In this document: positions 7,107-15,104 of the stretch, in pieces
How positions within the stretch are numbered: the first letter of the stretch is position 1
Layout: the number at the start of each line of letters is the position of its first letter
Source of the DNA: Defluviitaleaceae bacterium
Lineage (GTDB): Bacteria > Bacillota > Clostridia > Lachnospirales > WQUN01
Assembly (NCBI GenBank): GCA_009787785.1
Contig: WQSR01000025.1
Location: 1-37,885, forward strand
Reading direction: 5' to 3'
Length of the DNA: 37,885 bases
Notes under the pieces: model-generated
What the model saw: only the letters and a program-made list of their open reading frames with translations
What the model was told of the DNA's origin: nothing
Database searches by the model: none
Program-made: the position numbers and the translations under genes

Positions 7107-8026
7107 GAAAAGACCTCCATGGAAAGGTACCGCTCCCCTGCGTCGGGGAGGATGAGTGCGATGTGCTTGTGGGCGTTTTCGGGGCGGCGGGCCAGGAGGG
7201 TGGCGGCGTGGAGGGCCGCACCGCCGGAGATGCCGGGCAACAGGCCCTCGGTGCGCGCCAGGGTACAGGCGGCGGCAATGGCGTCGGCCTCCTCCACGGC
7301 GATAACCTCCTGGTAGATGGTGGTATCCAGCACCTGGGGGACGAAGCCCGCGCCGATGCCCTGTATTTTATGCGGGCCTGTTCGCCCCTGGGAAAGCAAG
7401 GGGGAGGCGGCGGGCTCTACGGCGGCGATGTGCAGGGCGGGGTTCATTTCCCGCAGGAACCGGCCCGCGCCGGTAATGGTGCCCCCGGTGCCGATGCCCG
7501 CCACGAAGATATCCACCCGGTTTTGGGTGCTGTGCCAGATTTCCGGGCCCGTGGTGGCGTAGTGCATCTGGGGGTTGGCGGGGTTGGAAAACTGGCCGGG
7601 GATGAAGGCGTTGGGGATTTCCTTAACCAGCTCCTCGGCCTTGGCCACCGCGCCCTTCATGCCCAAGGCACCCTCGGTGAGCACCAGCTCCGCGCCATAG
7701 GCTTTGAGGAGCTTGCGCCGCTCCAATGACATGGTTTCGGGCATAGTCAAAATGAGCCGGTATCCCCGGGTGGCGCACAGGCAAGCCAGGCCGATGCCCG
7801 TGTTGCCGCTGGTGGGCTCTACCATGGTGGTTTCCGGGGTGAGTATGCCGCGCTTTTGCGCGTCGTCGAGCAAGGCCAGGGCCAGGCGGTCCTTTACACT
7901 GCCGCCGGGGTTGTGGGCCTCCAGCTTGCCCATGAGATGGGCGTGAAGACCCAACCGCCGGGCGTAGCGGTTCAAGGACAGCAAAGGGGTACAGCCGATT
8001 AGGGTAGATATATTCTCGTATAACAT
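7103..8026 (-). CDS. cysK: Cysteine synthase A (O-acetylserine sulfhydrylase)
   Basis: A 307-residue PLP enzyme that makes cysteine from O-acetylserine and sulfide. Lys45 in GGSVKDR forms the Schiff base with PLP. EPTSGNTG (70-77) binds the substrate carboxylate, GTGGTITG binds the PLP phosphate, and the late motif LLPGISGGAA is also present. The length is normal for CysK. The start has an ideal AAGGAGG site four bases upstream. It heads a cysK-cysE-hemolysin III operon that begins 33 bases after the ABC-2 permease, with which it may be cotranscribed. CysE and CysK often bind each other as the cysteine synthase complex. No T-box or SAM riboswitch was seen upstream. Confidence 0.95.
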   Translation of the reverse strand: MLYENISTLIGCTPLLSLNRYARRLGLHAHLMGKLEAHNPGGSVKDRLALALLDDAQKRGILTPETTMVEPTSGNTGIGLACLCATRGYRLILTMPETMSLERRKLLKAYGAELVLTEGALGMKGAVAKAEELVKEIPNAFIPGQFSNPANPQMHYATTGPEIWHSTQNRVDIFVAGIGTGGTITGAGRFLREMNPALHIAAVEPAASPLLSQGRTGPHKIQGIGAGFVPQVLDTTIYQEVIAVEEADAIAAACTLARTEGLLPGISGGAALHAATLLARRPENAHKHIALILPDAGERYLSMEVFS

Positions 8027-8059
8027 GTGGCCTCCTTGGATTTGTTGGGGATAGTCACA

Positions 8060-9505
8060 CTATTTTATGTCCGTTCTTACGAAAGCGTCCCAGGCCGTCC
8101 ATAGAAAGACTATCATATGCGCGGCGATATTCAGCAGGGCGAAGCCCAAGGTATGGTGTGCGAATCCGGTATAGCCGCCGATTACGCTTAACAGGTTGGT
8201 GTTGGCGAAGAGGATATAGCGGGCTTGATAAAAGCCCAAATCCCGTAGCAAGGCCACGGCCCCCCAGCCCCCCAGGAACAGGAACATGCTTAGCCCGATG
8301 GCCAAAGCCGCCGAGCGTACCAGCGCGGAAAGGGCGAAGGCGAAGGTGGCCAGCACCATGGCACCGGCCATGCCCAGCAAATAGCGGGAGGCGATGTACA
8401 GCCATGCCGAGCGGCGCACCACTTCCCCCTCCACAACGCTCAAGAAGGGCGCGCTTAGACCGCCGAAGCCGAAGAACAGCCCGGAGAAAATAAAATTGGC
8501 GAAGAACAGGAGTGCCAGCACCCCCAGCCCCACGGTGAGGACGGCCACGTATTTCGCCAGCAGGAATTTCCAGCGGGCCACCGGGTTTATCAGCAGGAAT
8601 TTAATCGTACCCCCCGCGTATTCCCCGGCTATCACGCCCCCGGCAATGATAATAAGAAACGCCCCCAGAAGGGTACCGATAAACTCCAGGGAGGCGGCAA
8701 AGCCCGCCCAGATACCGGGGATGCCGGTCAGGTGCATGGTATGGGGGTGAAAATGGGCAAATTCCATGCCGGGGAAAAGATACCCCGGTATACCCTGTTC
8801 CAAGCGGTACAGGTTTATGCGCATTACGTCCTGGGCGTCGAAGTAGCGGTGCCGTTCGTCGTGGTGGAGGAGGCTGGTTTTGGCGGTTTGCACTAAATAG
8901 ATGGCATGGTACTGCCAGCTTCCGGGGTAGGCGTTGTGGGCGAGGGCTTGCTCCGTTGCCCATATTGCAATGGCCAGCTCGGGTGCCGGGTCGTGCCGGT
9001 AGTGTAGCTCCTGTCCCCTGTGGAAAGCGGATGTAAAGGCCAGCCAATCCCCGGCCAAAATGGCCTCGTCCATGGCGGCATGGATGGCGGCGGCCTCGGG
9101 ACGGGCGGCGGCGGGGAAAAGGCCGTCCTCCATGAGCCACCGGAAATCAAAGAGGGTATACACCGCCTGGGTGCGCCACGCCTCCGGGTGCTGTTCGATA
9201 CGCACACCCTGGACATATACCGTGGGGGTGTGGGTAATGAGATTGGCGATGAAATAATCGTAGCGCGTCGCGTCCCGCTCCCACTGGTCGTGGCCGCGCT
9301 CCTGGGCGATATTACGCAATTCATAGGCCGTCAGCGCGCCGCCGAAAGGCGTGGCATGGGTCAAGGAAGTCTGCCGGCTGACCAAATAAATGATGCCGTT
9401 GAAGCCCAAGGCACCCAAAATCACCAGGCCCAGCAGTATCCGGGTGGAGAGCTTGCCGAAGATTTTTATATATTCGTTTACCAAAAGTCCGCGCAGTTTA
9501 CTCAA
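8060..9505 (-). CDS. ABC-2 type transporter permease with large extracytoplasmic domain
   Basis: The best start is TTG at 9505 (residues LSKLRGLLVNEYIKIFGK), because the GGAGGG site ends ten bases upstream and the preceding reading frame belongs to the ATPase. This gives 481 residues. A first membrane segment (about 14-38) is followed by a large hydrophilic region (about 40-240) facing outside, then five or so membrane segments. The GEYAGGTIKFLLINPVAR motif is typical of ABC-2/NatB-BcrB-type permeases. It overlaps the ATPase gene by eight bases, so the two are coupled. The substrate is unknown; related exporters handle peptides, antibiotics or ions. The big insert after the first segment is characteristic of one subset of these permeases. 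Confidence 0.85.
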   Translation of the reverse strand: MSKLRGLLVNEYIKIFGKLSTRILLGLVILGALGFNGIIYLVSRQTSLTHATPFGGALTAYELRNIAQERGHDQWERDATRYDYFIANLITHTPTVYVQGVRIEQHPEAWRTQAVYTLFDFRWLMEDGLFPAAARPEAAAIHAAMDEAILAGDWLAFTSAFHRGQELHYRHDPAPELAIAIWATEQALAHNAYPGSWQYHAIYLVQTAKTSLLHHDERHRYFDAQDVMRINLYRLEQGIPGYLFPGMEFAHFHPHTMHLTGIPGIWAGFAASLEFIGTLLGAFLIIIAGGVIAGEYAGGTIKFLLINPVARWKFLLAKYVAVLTVGLGVLALLFFANFIFSGLFFGFGGLSAPFLSVVEGEVVRRSAWLYIASRYLLGMAGAMVLATFAFALSALVRSAALAIGLSMFLFLGGWGAVALLRDLGFYQARYILFANTNLLSVIGGYTGFAHHTLGFALLNIAAHMIVFLWTAWDAFVRTDIK

Positions 9506-10220
9506 TTTGGCCGCTCCCTCCTTCCGTGAGCCGTAAGAAAACGGCTTCCAGACTTTCCCCGGTGTCTGCGACGGGGCGCACGTCCACCAGCTTGCCATTG
9601 GAAATAATCCCCACCCGGTCGCACATGAGTTGCATCTCCGCCAGCAAATGGCTGGACACGAAGACCCCCACCTGCTCTGTATGGGCCAGTGCCTTTAGCA
9701 TATCCCGCAGTTCCTTGATACCCGCCGGGTCCAGCCCGTTGGTGGGTTCGTCCAAAATCAGCACCCTCGGGCGGTGCAGTATGGCCTGGGCCAGCCCCAG
9801 ACGTTGCTTCATGCCCAGGGAGTAGCGTTTCACCTTTTCCTTGACGCGCTTCTCCAGTCCCACCAGGCGCACCACTTCCGTAACGCGCTCGTTTGTGATG
9901 CCCTCCCTAAGCCGTTGGTATTGCTTCAGATTTGCCAAGCCGGATAAATAACTATACATCTCCGGGTTCTCCACAATGCCGCCGATGCCCGCCATGGCGG
10001 CTTCGAAGTCGTGGAGGGTATTGATACCGTTAATAAAAATCTCGCCGGAGCTTTGCCTCAGCAAGCCGAGAATCATCTTGATAAGCGTGGTCTTGCCCGC
10101 GCCGTTGGGCCCCAGTAGGCCAAATATTTCCCCGGCGTAGACCTCCAAGTGGATGTCGTCCACCACTTTGCGCTTGCCGAAATATTTGTTCAGCCCCATG
10201 GTCTTTAATACGGCGTTCAT
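9498..10220 (-). CDS. ABC transporter ATP-binding protein (ABC-2 exporter type)
   Basis: A 240-residue ATPase. Walker A is GPNGAGKT (37-44), the signature is YSLGMKQR (133-140, LGMKQ in place of LSGGQ, as in the drug/bacteriocin-export group), and Walker B is VLILDEPT (153-160). SSHLL and the switch histidine follow. Length and motifs match the BcrA/NatA group. The ATG at 10220 overlaps the stop of the upstream membrane-anchored protein (ATGA) and has only a weak G-rich site, so it is probably read by coupling. It powers the permease encoded immediately downstream. Confidence 0.92.
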   Translation of the reverse strand: MNAVLKTMGLNKYFGKRKVVDDIHLEVYAGEIFGLLGPNGAGKTTLIKMILGLLRQSSGEIFINGINTLHDFEAAMAGIGGIVENPEMYSYLSGLANLKQYQRLREGITNERVTEVVRLVGLEKRVKEKVKRYSLGMKQRLGLAQAILHRPRVLILDEPTNGLDPAGIKELRDMLKALAHTEQVGVFVSSHLLAEMQLMCDRVGIISNGKLVDVRPVADTGESLEAVFLRLTEGGSGQIE

Positions 10221-10795
10221 CGGTACCCCCGCAACCCCGGCCTGACCTGAGCCGTGGCGAACCGCCACACCCCGCCGGAGCGGATGAGCAATGCGTCCAC
10301 CCGCATATAATCAGAAACCATTCCGTACGTGACATGGGCAAAGCCGTTGAAAAAGGAAGCCTGGGCTTCGCGCTCCATCACGGGGAAGTTTACCTGCATG
10401 GAAAATTGCACCCGCACCATGTGGGAGGCTTGCCGGTGTATGTCCGCAATTTGTGTCAAATGAAAAGCCACGGGAGCGGGCAGGTGCGCCCCTTCCGTTT
10501 GGGCGAAGGTATCCAGCGCGGCTTCCGCACGCGTCAGGAGGGAGGGCTGGGCAGGATGCCACCCCGCCATGCGAAACTCGGTATAAAACCGGTCAACGAA
10601 ATCCTCTTGGGCCCCGGGGGAGACCTCCCGGTTCAACTCCTCCACCGCGTCCACAAAGGCCACAATAGTGTCCCATATGGCGTAGGGCTCCCCCCGAAAT
10701 GCCCGGGCATCCGCAATAAAATAAACCGCAAGCCCCATGAGCATCACCATGCCCAGCGCGAGCCCGCGGTTGATTTTAGATAGGAAGTGGGACAA
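10217..10795 (-). CDS. Membrane-anchored protein of an ABC-2 exporter operon, function unknown
   Basis: The predicted protein has about 192 residues starting at the TTG at 10795, which is nine bases after AGGAG; an earlier in-frame TTG at 10804 abuts that site and is unlikely. One N-terminal membrane segment (about 10-30, ending AVYFIADARA) is followed by an outward-facing helical domain rich in Phe, Ala and Gln. No lipobox, enzyme motif or known family was recognised. It is coupled by ATGA overlap to the ATPase gene, so it probably acts with the exporter as an accessory or sensing subunit. The C terminus (WRFATAQVRPGLRGYR) resembles the end of SnoaL/NTF2-like folds, but this is only a faint impression. 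Confidence 0.7.
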   Translation of the reverse strand: MSHFLSKINRGLALGMVMLMGLAVYFIADARAFRGEPYAIWDTIVAFVDAVEELNREVSPGAQEDFVDRFYTEFRMAGWHPAQPSLLTRAEAALDTFAQTEGAHLPAPVAFHLTQIADIHRQASHMVRVQFSMQVNFPVMEREAQASFFNGFAHVTYGMVSDYMRVDALLIRSGGVWRFATAQVRPGLRGYR

Positions 10796-10816
10796 TGTAG
10801 TCAACTCCTGCTTAAA

Positions 10817-11095
10817 TTAACAATAATAATCCGTTTCGCTGAAGAAATTCTGCCACTTGGCGACAATATCCTGACTGCGCGCTTCGATAATTTCCATAAT
10901 GTTCTTCAAGATTTTGGGCGGTATTTTTGACCGATTATGACACAGTAGGCAACGCTTGCGTTTTGTAATCCATATCTTTGTCGCGTTCTCGGAAGGCACG
11001 CCCTGTGATACATGTACATGCACAGGTTCAAGGGGCTTGCCTTCATTTGCCCAAAAATAAATCACATAAGGGCCGACCTTAAAAACCTGCGGCAT
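10817..11095 (-). CDS. DUF4160 family protein
   Basis: A 92-residue protein from ATG 11095, eight bases after GGAGG; an in-frame TTG at 11101 is less well placed. The sequence PQVFKVGPYVIYFWANEGKP followed by PVHVHVSQG is the DUF4160 hallmark, with the conserved His-x-His. In other genomes DUF4160 genes sit beside small partner genes in toxin-antitoxin-like pairs, though a mechanism is not established. Here the start overlaps the end of the preceding 89-residue gene by 17 bases, so they are coupled. Both are AT-richer than the neighbouring genes, consistent with recent acquisition. Confidence 0.8.
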   Translation of the reverse strand: MPQVFKVGPYVIYFWANEGKPLEPVHVHVSQGVPSENATKIWITKRKRCLLCHNRSKIPPKILKNIMEIIEARSQDIVAKWQNFFSETDYYC

Positions 11096-11348
11096 TTTCA
11101 AATCCTCCGTCGGATGCGAAACGGATAATCAAATGTGCAGTGGATTCTATTATATCTTGAAATTTATTTATGTCAGACTGTGAAAACCCCGTTATATCGC
11201 ACCACTCATATGTCGGTAAGAAGCACGTTGCCGACTGGAATCCGCCGTTAATCGGCTTTTCGATATACACCTTTACCCGTTCATCGGATAACAAATCCGA
11301 ATGAACGATTTCCGTTTTATCTTCCAATTGCATGAATGGGTACATCAT
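11079..11348 (-). CDS. Partner protein of DUF4160, function unknown
   Basis: An 89-residue protein from ATG 11348, or 87-88 from the next ATG. It begins immediately after the stop of the sugar-binding lipoprotein gene, with only a weak GGCGGG site, so translation may depend on the upstream gene. The sequence is a small mixed alpha/beta domain with FLPTYEWCDITGFS in the middle. No DNA-binding motif or membrane segment is visible. It overlaps the DUF4160 gene, a fixed pairing that suggests a two-protein module, perhaps toxin-antitoxin. It is not the DUF2442 family that is the usual DUF4160 companion. Confidence 0.7.
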   Translation of the reverse strand: MMYPFMQLEDKTEIVHSDLLSDERVKVYIEKPINGGFQSATCFLPTYEWCDITGFSQSDINKFQDIIESTAHLIIRFASDGGFENAAGF

Positions 11349-11349
11349 T

Positions 11350-12768
11350 TTAATTACCCGCCAGAAGTTCATTCACCCGCAGCTCTGCCCGGGCGAGCCC
11401 TTCTTCTATATAGACCCAGCCATCGCGGATGTCGGCCATTTCTTCTTGCAAAATGGCGCGGATATGGGGGCCGGCGGCCATGCGGGTGGGGAAGAAGCCC
11501 TGGGGAATGGAGCCCACCGCCGCACGCGCCCGGTGGTTGACGATGAGAAAGTCGGTGAAGGAGCGGTAGGTGGCGGCGGCTTGGGACATGGGCAAAAAGC
11601 CGCTGGACATGGCCCAGCGGGCGGCGTTTTCGGTCTCCAGCACAAAGCGCAGGAACTCCCACGCGCCCACCCGCTCGTTGATGCTGTGGCCCATGTTCTC
11701 GAACATGACCAGGCTGTAGCCCGTCATTTCCGTAGCACGGATAGGGCCTGTGCCGGGCATGGGCGCGCTTCCCCAGTCGAAGGCCCCGGCCACCGCTTCC
11801 GTTACGTGGGGCAAATAGGAGGAGGAGCCCATGAACATGGCCACGCCCCCACGGGCAAAAATTTCGGCCAAAGTCTCCGCCGCGCCGGCCACGCGGGCAT
11901 AGGGGGCGGTGAGCGTATCCATAATAAATTCCATGGCCTCCAGGGCTTCCGGGGTGGTGAAATGGGCGCGGCCATTCACCTCGTCCAGGTACAGCCCGCC
12001 GCGCTGGCGCACCATGGAAATCCATTCCGCGTCCAGCTCATTTTCAAAGCCCAGGCCGAAAAGGGCGTGGTATTCGTCGATAAAAGTCAGGGCGCGGGCG
12101 GCCTGTGCCGCTTCTTCCCACGTGGCGGGAGGGGTCAGGCCGTGGGCATGTAAAAGTTCGCGATTATAGTACAGCACCCGGACGCTCTTGGCGAAGGGCA
12201 AGGCGAACCACTGCCCGCCGAACTGGCTTGCGGCGCGCAAGGGGTCAAAAATGCTGCTCATTTCCCCCAGGGGAATGCCCACGGCGGGGTCGTTCATGAA
12301 GGGGTCGAAGGGGAGAATCACTTGCTCCGCCTGGTAGCGGGTCACATTGAAAACCGAAGCCTGGGCCAAATGGGGGAGCCTTCCGGCCCGGTCGCCAAGG
12401 GCGATTTGATGGCTCAGGCGGTCATAATTCTCGAAGCGCAGGGGACGGATGTGCACATAGGGCTGGGAGGCGTGGAAAGCCTCGATGAGGGTGGCAAGGG
12501 CCTCCTGTTGCGCCCCGGCGAAGATGTGCCAGAGCTCGACGGTCACTTCCTCCCGGTCGTGGGGGAGGAAGCCCCGGATGGGGGTGCCTGTGGGGCGTAT
12601 GGGCTCCGGCGTGGGCTGGGGCTGGGGAACGCCTTGGGCGGGGAGCGCATGAATAACCGTGGGCGGCACCGCCAGCTCGGGGGGTGCCTCGGCGGGCGCG
12701 TCCTCGCTTCCGCACCCGCCCAATCCCAGCGCGATGAAAAATATAAATAAAGCGATTAATTTTTTCAT
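11350..12768 (-). CDS. Extracellular solute-binding lipoprotein (sugar ABC transporter family 1)
   Basis: A 472-residue lipoprotein. MKKLIALFIFFIALGLGGC gives a signal peptide with a lipobox (LGGC), so Lgt would lipidate that cysteine; lgt is the divergent neighbour. A Pro/Glu-rich linker (about 22-55) is followed by the type-1 binding-protein fold: VTVELWHIFAGAQQEA, then MSGFD-like elements, PFAKSVRVLYYNREL and a C-terminal EEEMADIRDGWV region. Such proteins bind oligosaccharides for ABC import. No sugar permease gene is adjacent; the next genes leftwards are the DUF4160 pair and an exporter. It is therefore an orphan that may serve permeases elsewhere or act as a sensor. The ATG at 12768 follows AAAGGA. 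Confidence 0.88.
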   Translation of the reverse strand: MKKLIALFIFFIALGLGGCGSEDAPAEAPPELAVPPTVIHALPAQGVPQPQPTPEPIRPTGTPIRGFLPHDREEVTVELWHIFAGAQQEALATLIEAFHASQPYVHIRPLRFENYDRLSHQIALGDRAGRLPHLAQASVFNVTRYQAEQVILPFDPFMNDPAVGIPLGEMSSIFDPLRAASQFGGQWFALPFAKSVRVLYYNRELLHAHGLTPPATWEEAAQAARALTFIDEYHALFGLGFENELDAEWISMVRQRGGLYLDEVNGRAHFTTPEALEAMEFIMDTLTAPYARVAGAAETLAEIFARGGVAMFMGSSSYLPHVTEAVAGAFDWGSAPMPGTGPIRATEMTGYSLVMFENMGHSINERVGAWEFLRFVLETENAARWAMSSGFLPMSQAAATYRSFTDFLIVNHRARAAVGSIPQGFFPTRMAAGPHIRAILQEEMADIRDGWVYIEEGLARAELRVNELLAGN

Positions 12769-12814
12769 GGGTTGCACGTTCCTTTCGGTTTCTGCACCCC
12801 ATTCTACTACAAGT

Positions 12815-12843
12815 TTGTCCATTTTTATAGGGTCATGTTATAC
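12815..12843 (+). promoter_or_regulatory. Promoter of lgt
   Basis: TTGTCC (12815-12820) and TTATAC (12838-12843) are separated by 17 bases and lie 37 bases before the lgt start, in the short gap between two divergent genes. The ribosome-binding site AAGGAG follows, eight bases before the ATG. This is a plain vegetative-type promoter; no operator is visible. Confidence 0.5.
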
Positions 12844-12879
12844 TGGGGCATCCATTTATTGTAAAAAGGAGCTACCGCT

Positions 12880-13794
12880 ATGCCCTCCGATAATGTGACC
12901 CCGGAAATTTGGTTCCCTCATTTGGGCTTCTACTTCGAGCGCGTGCCCCGGCATGTATTCAGCGTCGGCGGCTTCGCCATATACTGGTACGCGCTGATTA
13001 TCGTGGTGGGTATCATCGCGGCCACGGCTTTGGCCATGTGGTGGGCACGCAAAACCGGGCAAAATACAGAGCATTACTGGGAGCTGTTGCTGGTGGGTCT
13101 GGTTTTTGCCTTCATCGGGTTGCGGACGTACTATGTAATCTTCAACTGGGAAGTTTTCCGCGGCCGGCCCTGGTGGGAAATCGCCTTTGACATACGCGGC
13201 GGCGGCCTGGCCATTTATGGCGGCATTATCGGTGCGGCCTTGGCGGGGATATATATTTCGTGGCGCAGACGCGTGCCCTTCTCCACCCTTTCCGACACCG
13301 CCGCGCCCTCCATGCTCATGGGGCAGATTATCGGGCGGTTCGGCAACTTTTTCAACGCGGAAGCCTTCGGCGGGTATACGGACAACCTCTTCGCCATGCG
13401 CATCCGGGTGGACCGCGCCGCCTACACCACCCCCGAGCTGATGGAGCGCGCCATCGTGGCCAACGGTGCCACCTATATCCAGGTGCACCCCACCTTTTTC
13501 TACGAAGCGGCCTTCAACGCGGTTTGGCTGATTGCCATATTACTATACCGCCCCTATAAACGCTTCGCCGGCGAAATCATATGGCTGTACTTCCTGGGGT
13601 ACGGGGTGGCGCGTTTCTTCATCGAGGGTTTGCGCACCGACCAGCTGCCCTTCTTCGGGACGGGGCTGGCCGCCAGCCAGGTGGTGTCCGTGGCTTTTGT
13701 CCTCCTCTCCCTTGTGGTGCTCACCGCCGGATATGTCCGCGCCAGCAAGCCCGTGGCAAAAAAATCCTCAACAAGGAGAAGGCGGAGGCGTTAG
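12880..13794 (+). CDS. lgt: Prolipoprotein diacylglyceryl transferase
   Basis: A 304-residue polytopic membrane enzyme that moves a diacylglyceryl group from phosphatidylglycerol to the lipobox cysteine of prolipoproteins, the first step of lipoprotein maturation. The signature GQIIGRFGNFFNAEAFGG (148-165) contains the essential Arg153 and Asn156 region; RGGGLAIYGG (106-115) and a late GYGVARFFIEGLRTD motif also match the family. Seven membrane segments are expected. The C terminus ends in a poly-basic tail (STRRRRRR), as in several Firmicutes. It is transcribed alone and convergently with ylmC. Its location beside two lipoprotein genes may be chance, but its substrates include them. Confidence 0.96.
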   Translation: MPSDNVTPEIWFPHLGFYFERVPRHVFSVGGFAIYWYALIIVVGIIAATALAMWWARKTGQNTEHYWELLLVGLVFAFIGLRTYYVIFNWEVFRGRPWWEIAFDIRGGGLAIYGGIIGAALAGIYISWRRRVPFSTLSDTAAPSMLMGQIIGRFGNFFNAEAFGGYTDNLFAMRIRVDRAAYTTPELMERAIVANGATYIQVHPTFFYEAAFNAVWLIAILLYRPYKRFAGEIIWLYFLGYGVARFFIEGLRTDQLPFFGTGLAASQVVSVAFVLLSLVVLTAGYVRASKPVAKKSSTRRRRRR

Positions 13795-13803
13795 AGGCAT
13801 TCT

Positions 13804-14067
13804 TTATCCTTCGCTTTCCGTTAGTGCTTTGTGGCTGTCGCATTCCACCAAAATGATATCCTCGCCGATTTTGGTTATATCCTTCCAGGGAATGCGGTAT
13901 TCCTGGTCACGGCCAAAAACACCCAGGACGCGCCCCGGGCCGGGGACGATTAGGGCCAGTATTTTCCCCTCCTCCACATCCAGCACCAAATCACTGACAA
14001 AGCCGAACCGCACGCCGTCCTTTGTATTGATAATTTCCTTCTGGCGTAAATCGTACATTCGCGCCAT
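13804..14067 (-). CDS. PRC-barrel protein of the YlmC/YmxH sporulation family
   Basis: An 87-residue protein with a single PRC-barrel domain: DLRQKEIINTKDGVRFGFVS, then GKILALIVPG and the late IPWKDITKIGEDIILVE. This is the pattern of YlmC/YmxH proteins, which are conserved in spore-forming Firmicutes; their exact role is not settled. The ATG at 14067 is four bases after GGAGG; the Met three codons later is a possible alternative. The gene stands alone, convergent with lgt, and its upstream region is taken up by the long hairpin element at 14107-14290, which must lie in or next to its promoter. Confidence 0.88.
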   Translation of the reverse strand: MARMYDLRQKEIINTKDGVRFGFVSDLVLDVEEGKILALIVPGPGRVLGVFGRDQEYRIPWKDITKIGEDIILVECDSHKALTESEG

Positions 14068-14106
14068 AAGACCTCCGATTTTTAGGTGGTGTGGGACTAA
14101 ATTTTT

Positions 14107-14290
14107 TAGGGCCTGGGAGCGGCCATGGCAGTGCAAGCGCGCCTAGCGTGATTGCGCAGATTAGTGGCGAAGGAGCCGGATAGTGCCACCGTCGGGCTTC
14201 GGAGAAGACCGACACAGGCACTGCCGGGTCGGAGCCAATCATCGCGCAATGCGCGTTAGCGCGGCACTGCCATGGCCGCTCCCGGCCCTA
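14107..14290. repeat. Long hairpin element, copy B of a two-copy family
   Basis: The outer arms 14107-14134 and 14264-14290 are reverse complements with a single extra base. The inner arms pair in blocks (GCGC, ATTGCGC, AGTGCC). The tip is GTCGG (14191-14195) against CCGAC (14209-14213), enclosing CTTC-GGA-GAAG. The core 14204-14239 aligns to 366-401 in copy A. The right arm supplies the stop codon of uppP (14288-14290) and the left arm ends 39 bases before ylmC, so the element sits exactly between two genes and may serve as the transcript end of uppP. There is no T-run, so it is not a classical terminator. Confidence 0.65.
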
Positions 14291-15097
14291 GAAAAATAGA
14301 TTAAACACAAGCATATCCAGCAAAATAAAGGCGGCTAAGGCCCATACATAGTAGGAGAAGTACCGTAGTTTCGCGGCTTTTAGCAGTCGTAGGAGTAGCC
14401 CGATGGCCAGGTAGCCCACCCCGGCGGAAACGAGTAGCCCCACCACCAGGGGTACCGCGCCGATGTTTTCTATGGCGGAGGGGTCTCGCACCAGCTCTAC
14501 GCTTTCCAGCGCGCCCGCCCCGGCGATGGCGATGATGGCCATGAAGAAAATGAAGCGGGTGGCACTCTCGCGGTTGAGGCCGCGCCCCAGTGCTCCGGCC
14601 AGCGTCGCCCCCGAGCGCGAGACAGCGGGCAGTAAGGACAACGCTTGCATGAGGCCGATGATAAAGGCATCCAGGAAGGTGATGTCCCGGTCGGTTTTGG
14701 GGCGTTCGCTTAGGCCCTGCCGGTTGGCGAAATAATCCGCCGCAACCAGCAATAGGCCGGTAATGATAAAGGACGCCGCGATGAGCCACGAGGCACGCAA
14801 TTCATGGGCGATGACGCCGCGCAGTAAAAAGCCGGCCACCACCACAGGCACCGAGGCCACCAGCAAGAGCCCCGTCATTTTGCAAAAGGGCTTTTTCAGC
14901 AGGGCCCAGATATCCTTCCAGAAGAAAAAGAAAATCGAAACCAAAGAGCCCACATGCACGGCGATATCAAAGGTCAGCTTCGGCTCTTCCATGCCGAATA
15001 CCCGTTGCATCACCACCAGATGCCCCGTGGAGCTAATGGGTAAAAACTCCGTGACTCCCTGCGCAATGCCTAATAGTATCGCTTGCCATACGTCCAT
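14288..15097 (-). CDS. uppP: Undecaprenyl-diphosphatase
   Basis: A 269-residue membrane enzyme (BacA type) that removes a phosphate from undecaprenyl diphosphate to recycle the lipid carrier for peptidoglycan and other wall polymers; it also gives bacitracin tolerance. The family motifs are present: QGVTEFLPISSTGHL (14-28, with the catalytic Glu and the Ser/Thr cluster) and PAVSRSGAT near 158-166 with the conserved Arg. Eight membrane segments are expected. It begins eight bases after the stop of the TIGR04086 gene, with a GGTAGGTG site, so they form an operon. The stop codon is provided by the hairpin element to its left, so the last residues may have been altered by insertion. Confidence 0.95.
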   Translation of the reverse strand: MDVWQAILLGIAQGVTEFLPISSTGHLVVMQRVFGMEEPKLTFDIAVHVGSLVSIFFFFWKDIWALLKKPFCKMTGLLLVASVPVVVAGFLLRGVIAHELRASWLIAASFIITGLLLVAADYFANRQGLSERPKTDRDITFLDAFIIGLMQALSLLPAVSRSGATLAGALGRGLNRESATRFIFFMAIIAIAGAGALESVELVRDPSAIENIGAVPLVVGLLVSAGVGYLAIGLLLRLLKAAKLRYFSYYVWALAAFILLDMLVFNLFF

Positions 15098-15104
15098 GCG
15101 TCAC

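Noticed and set aside
14070..14290. Ordinary rho-independent terminator of uppP
   Set aside because: The hairpin is too long, its middle is poorly matched and no T-run follows on the minus strand.
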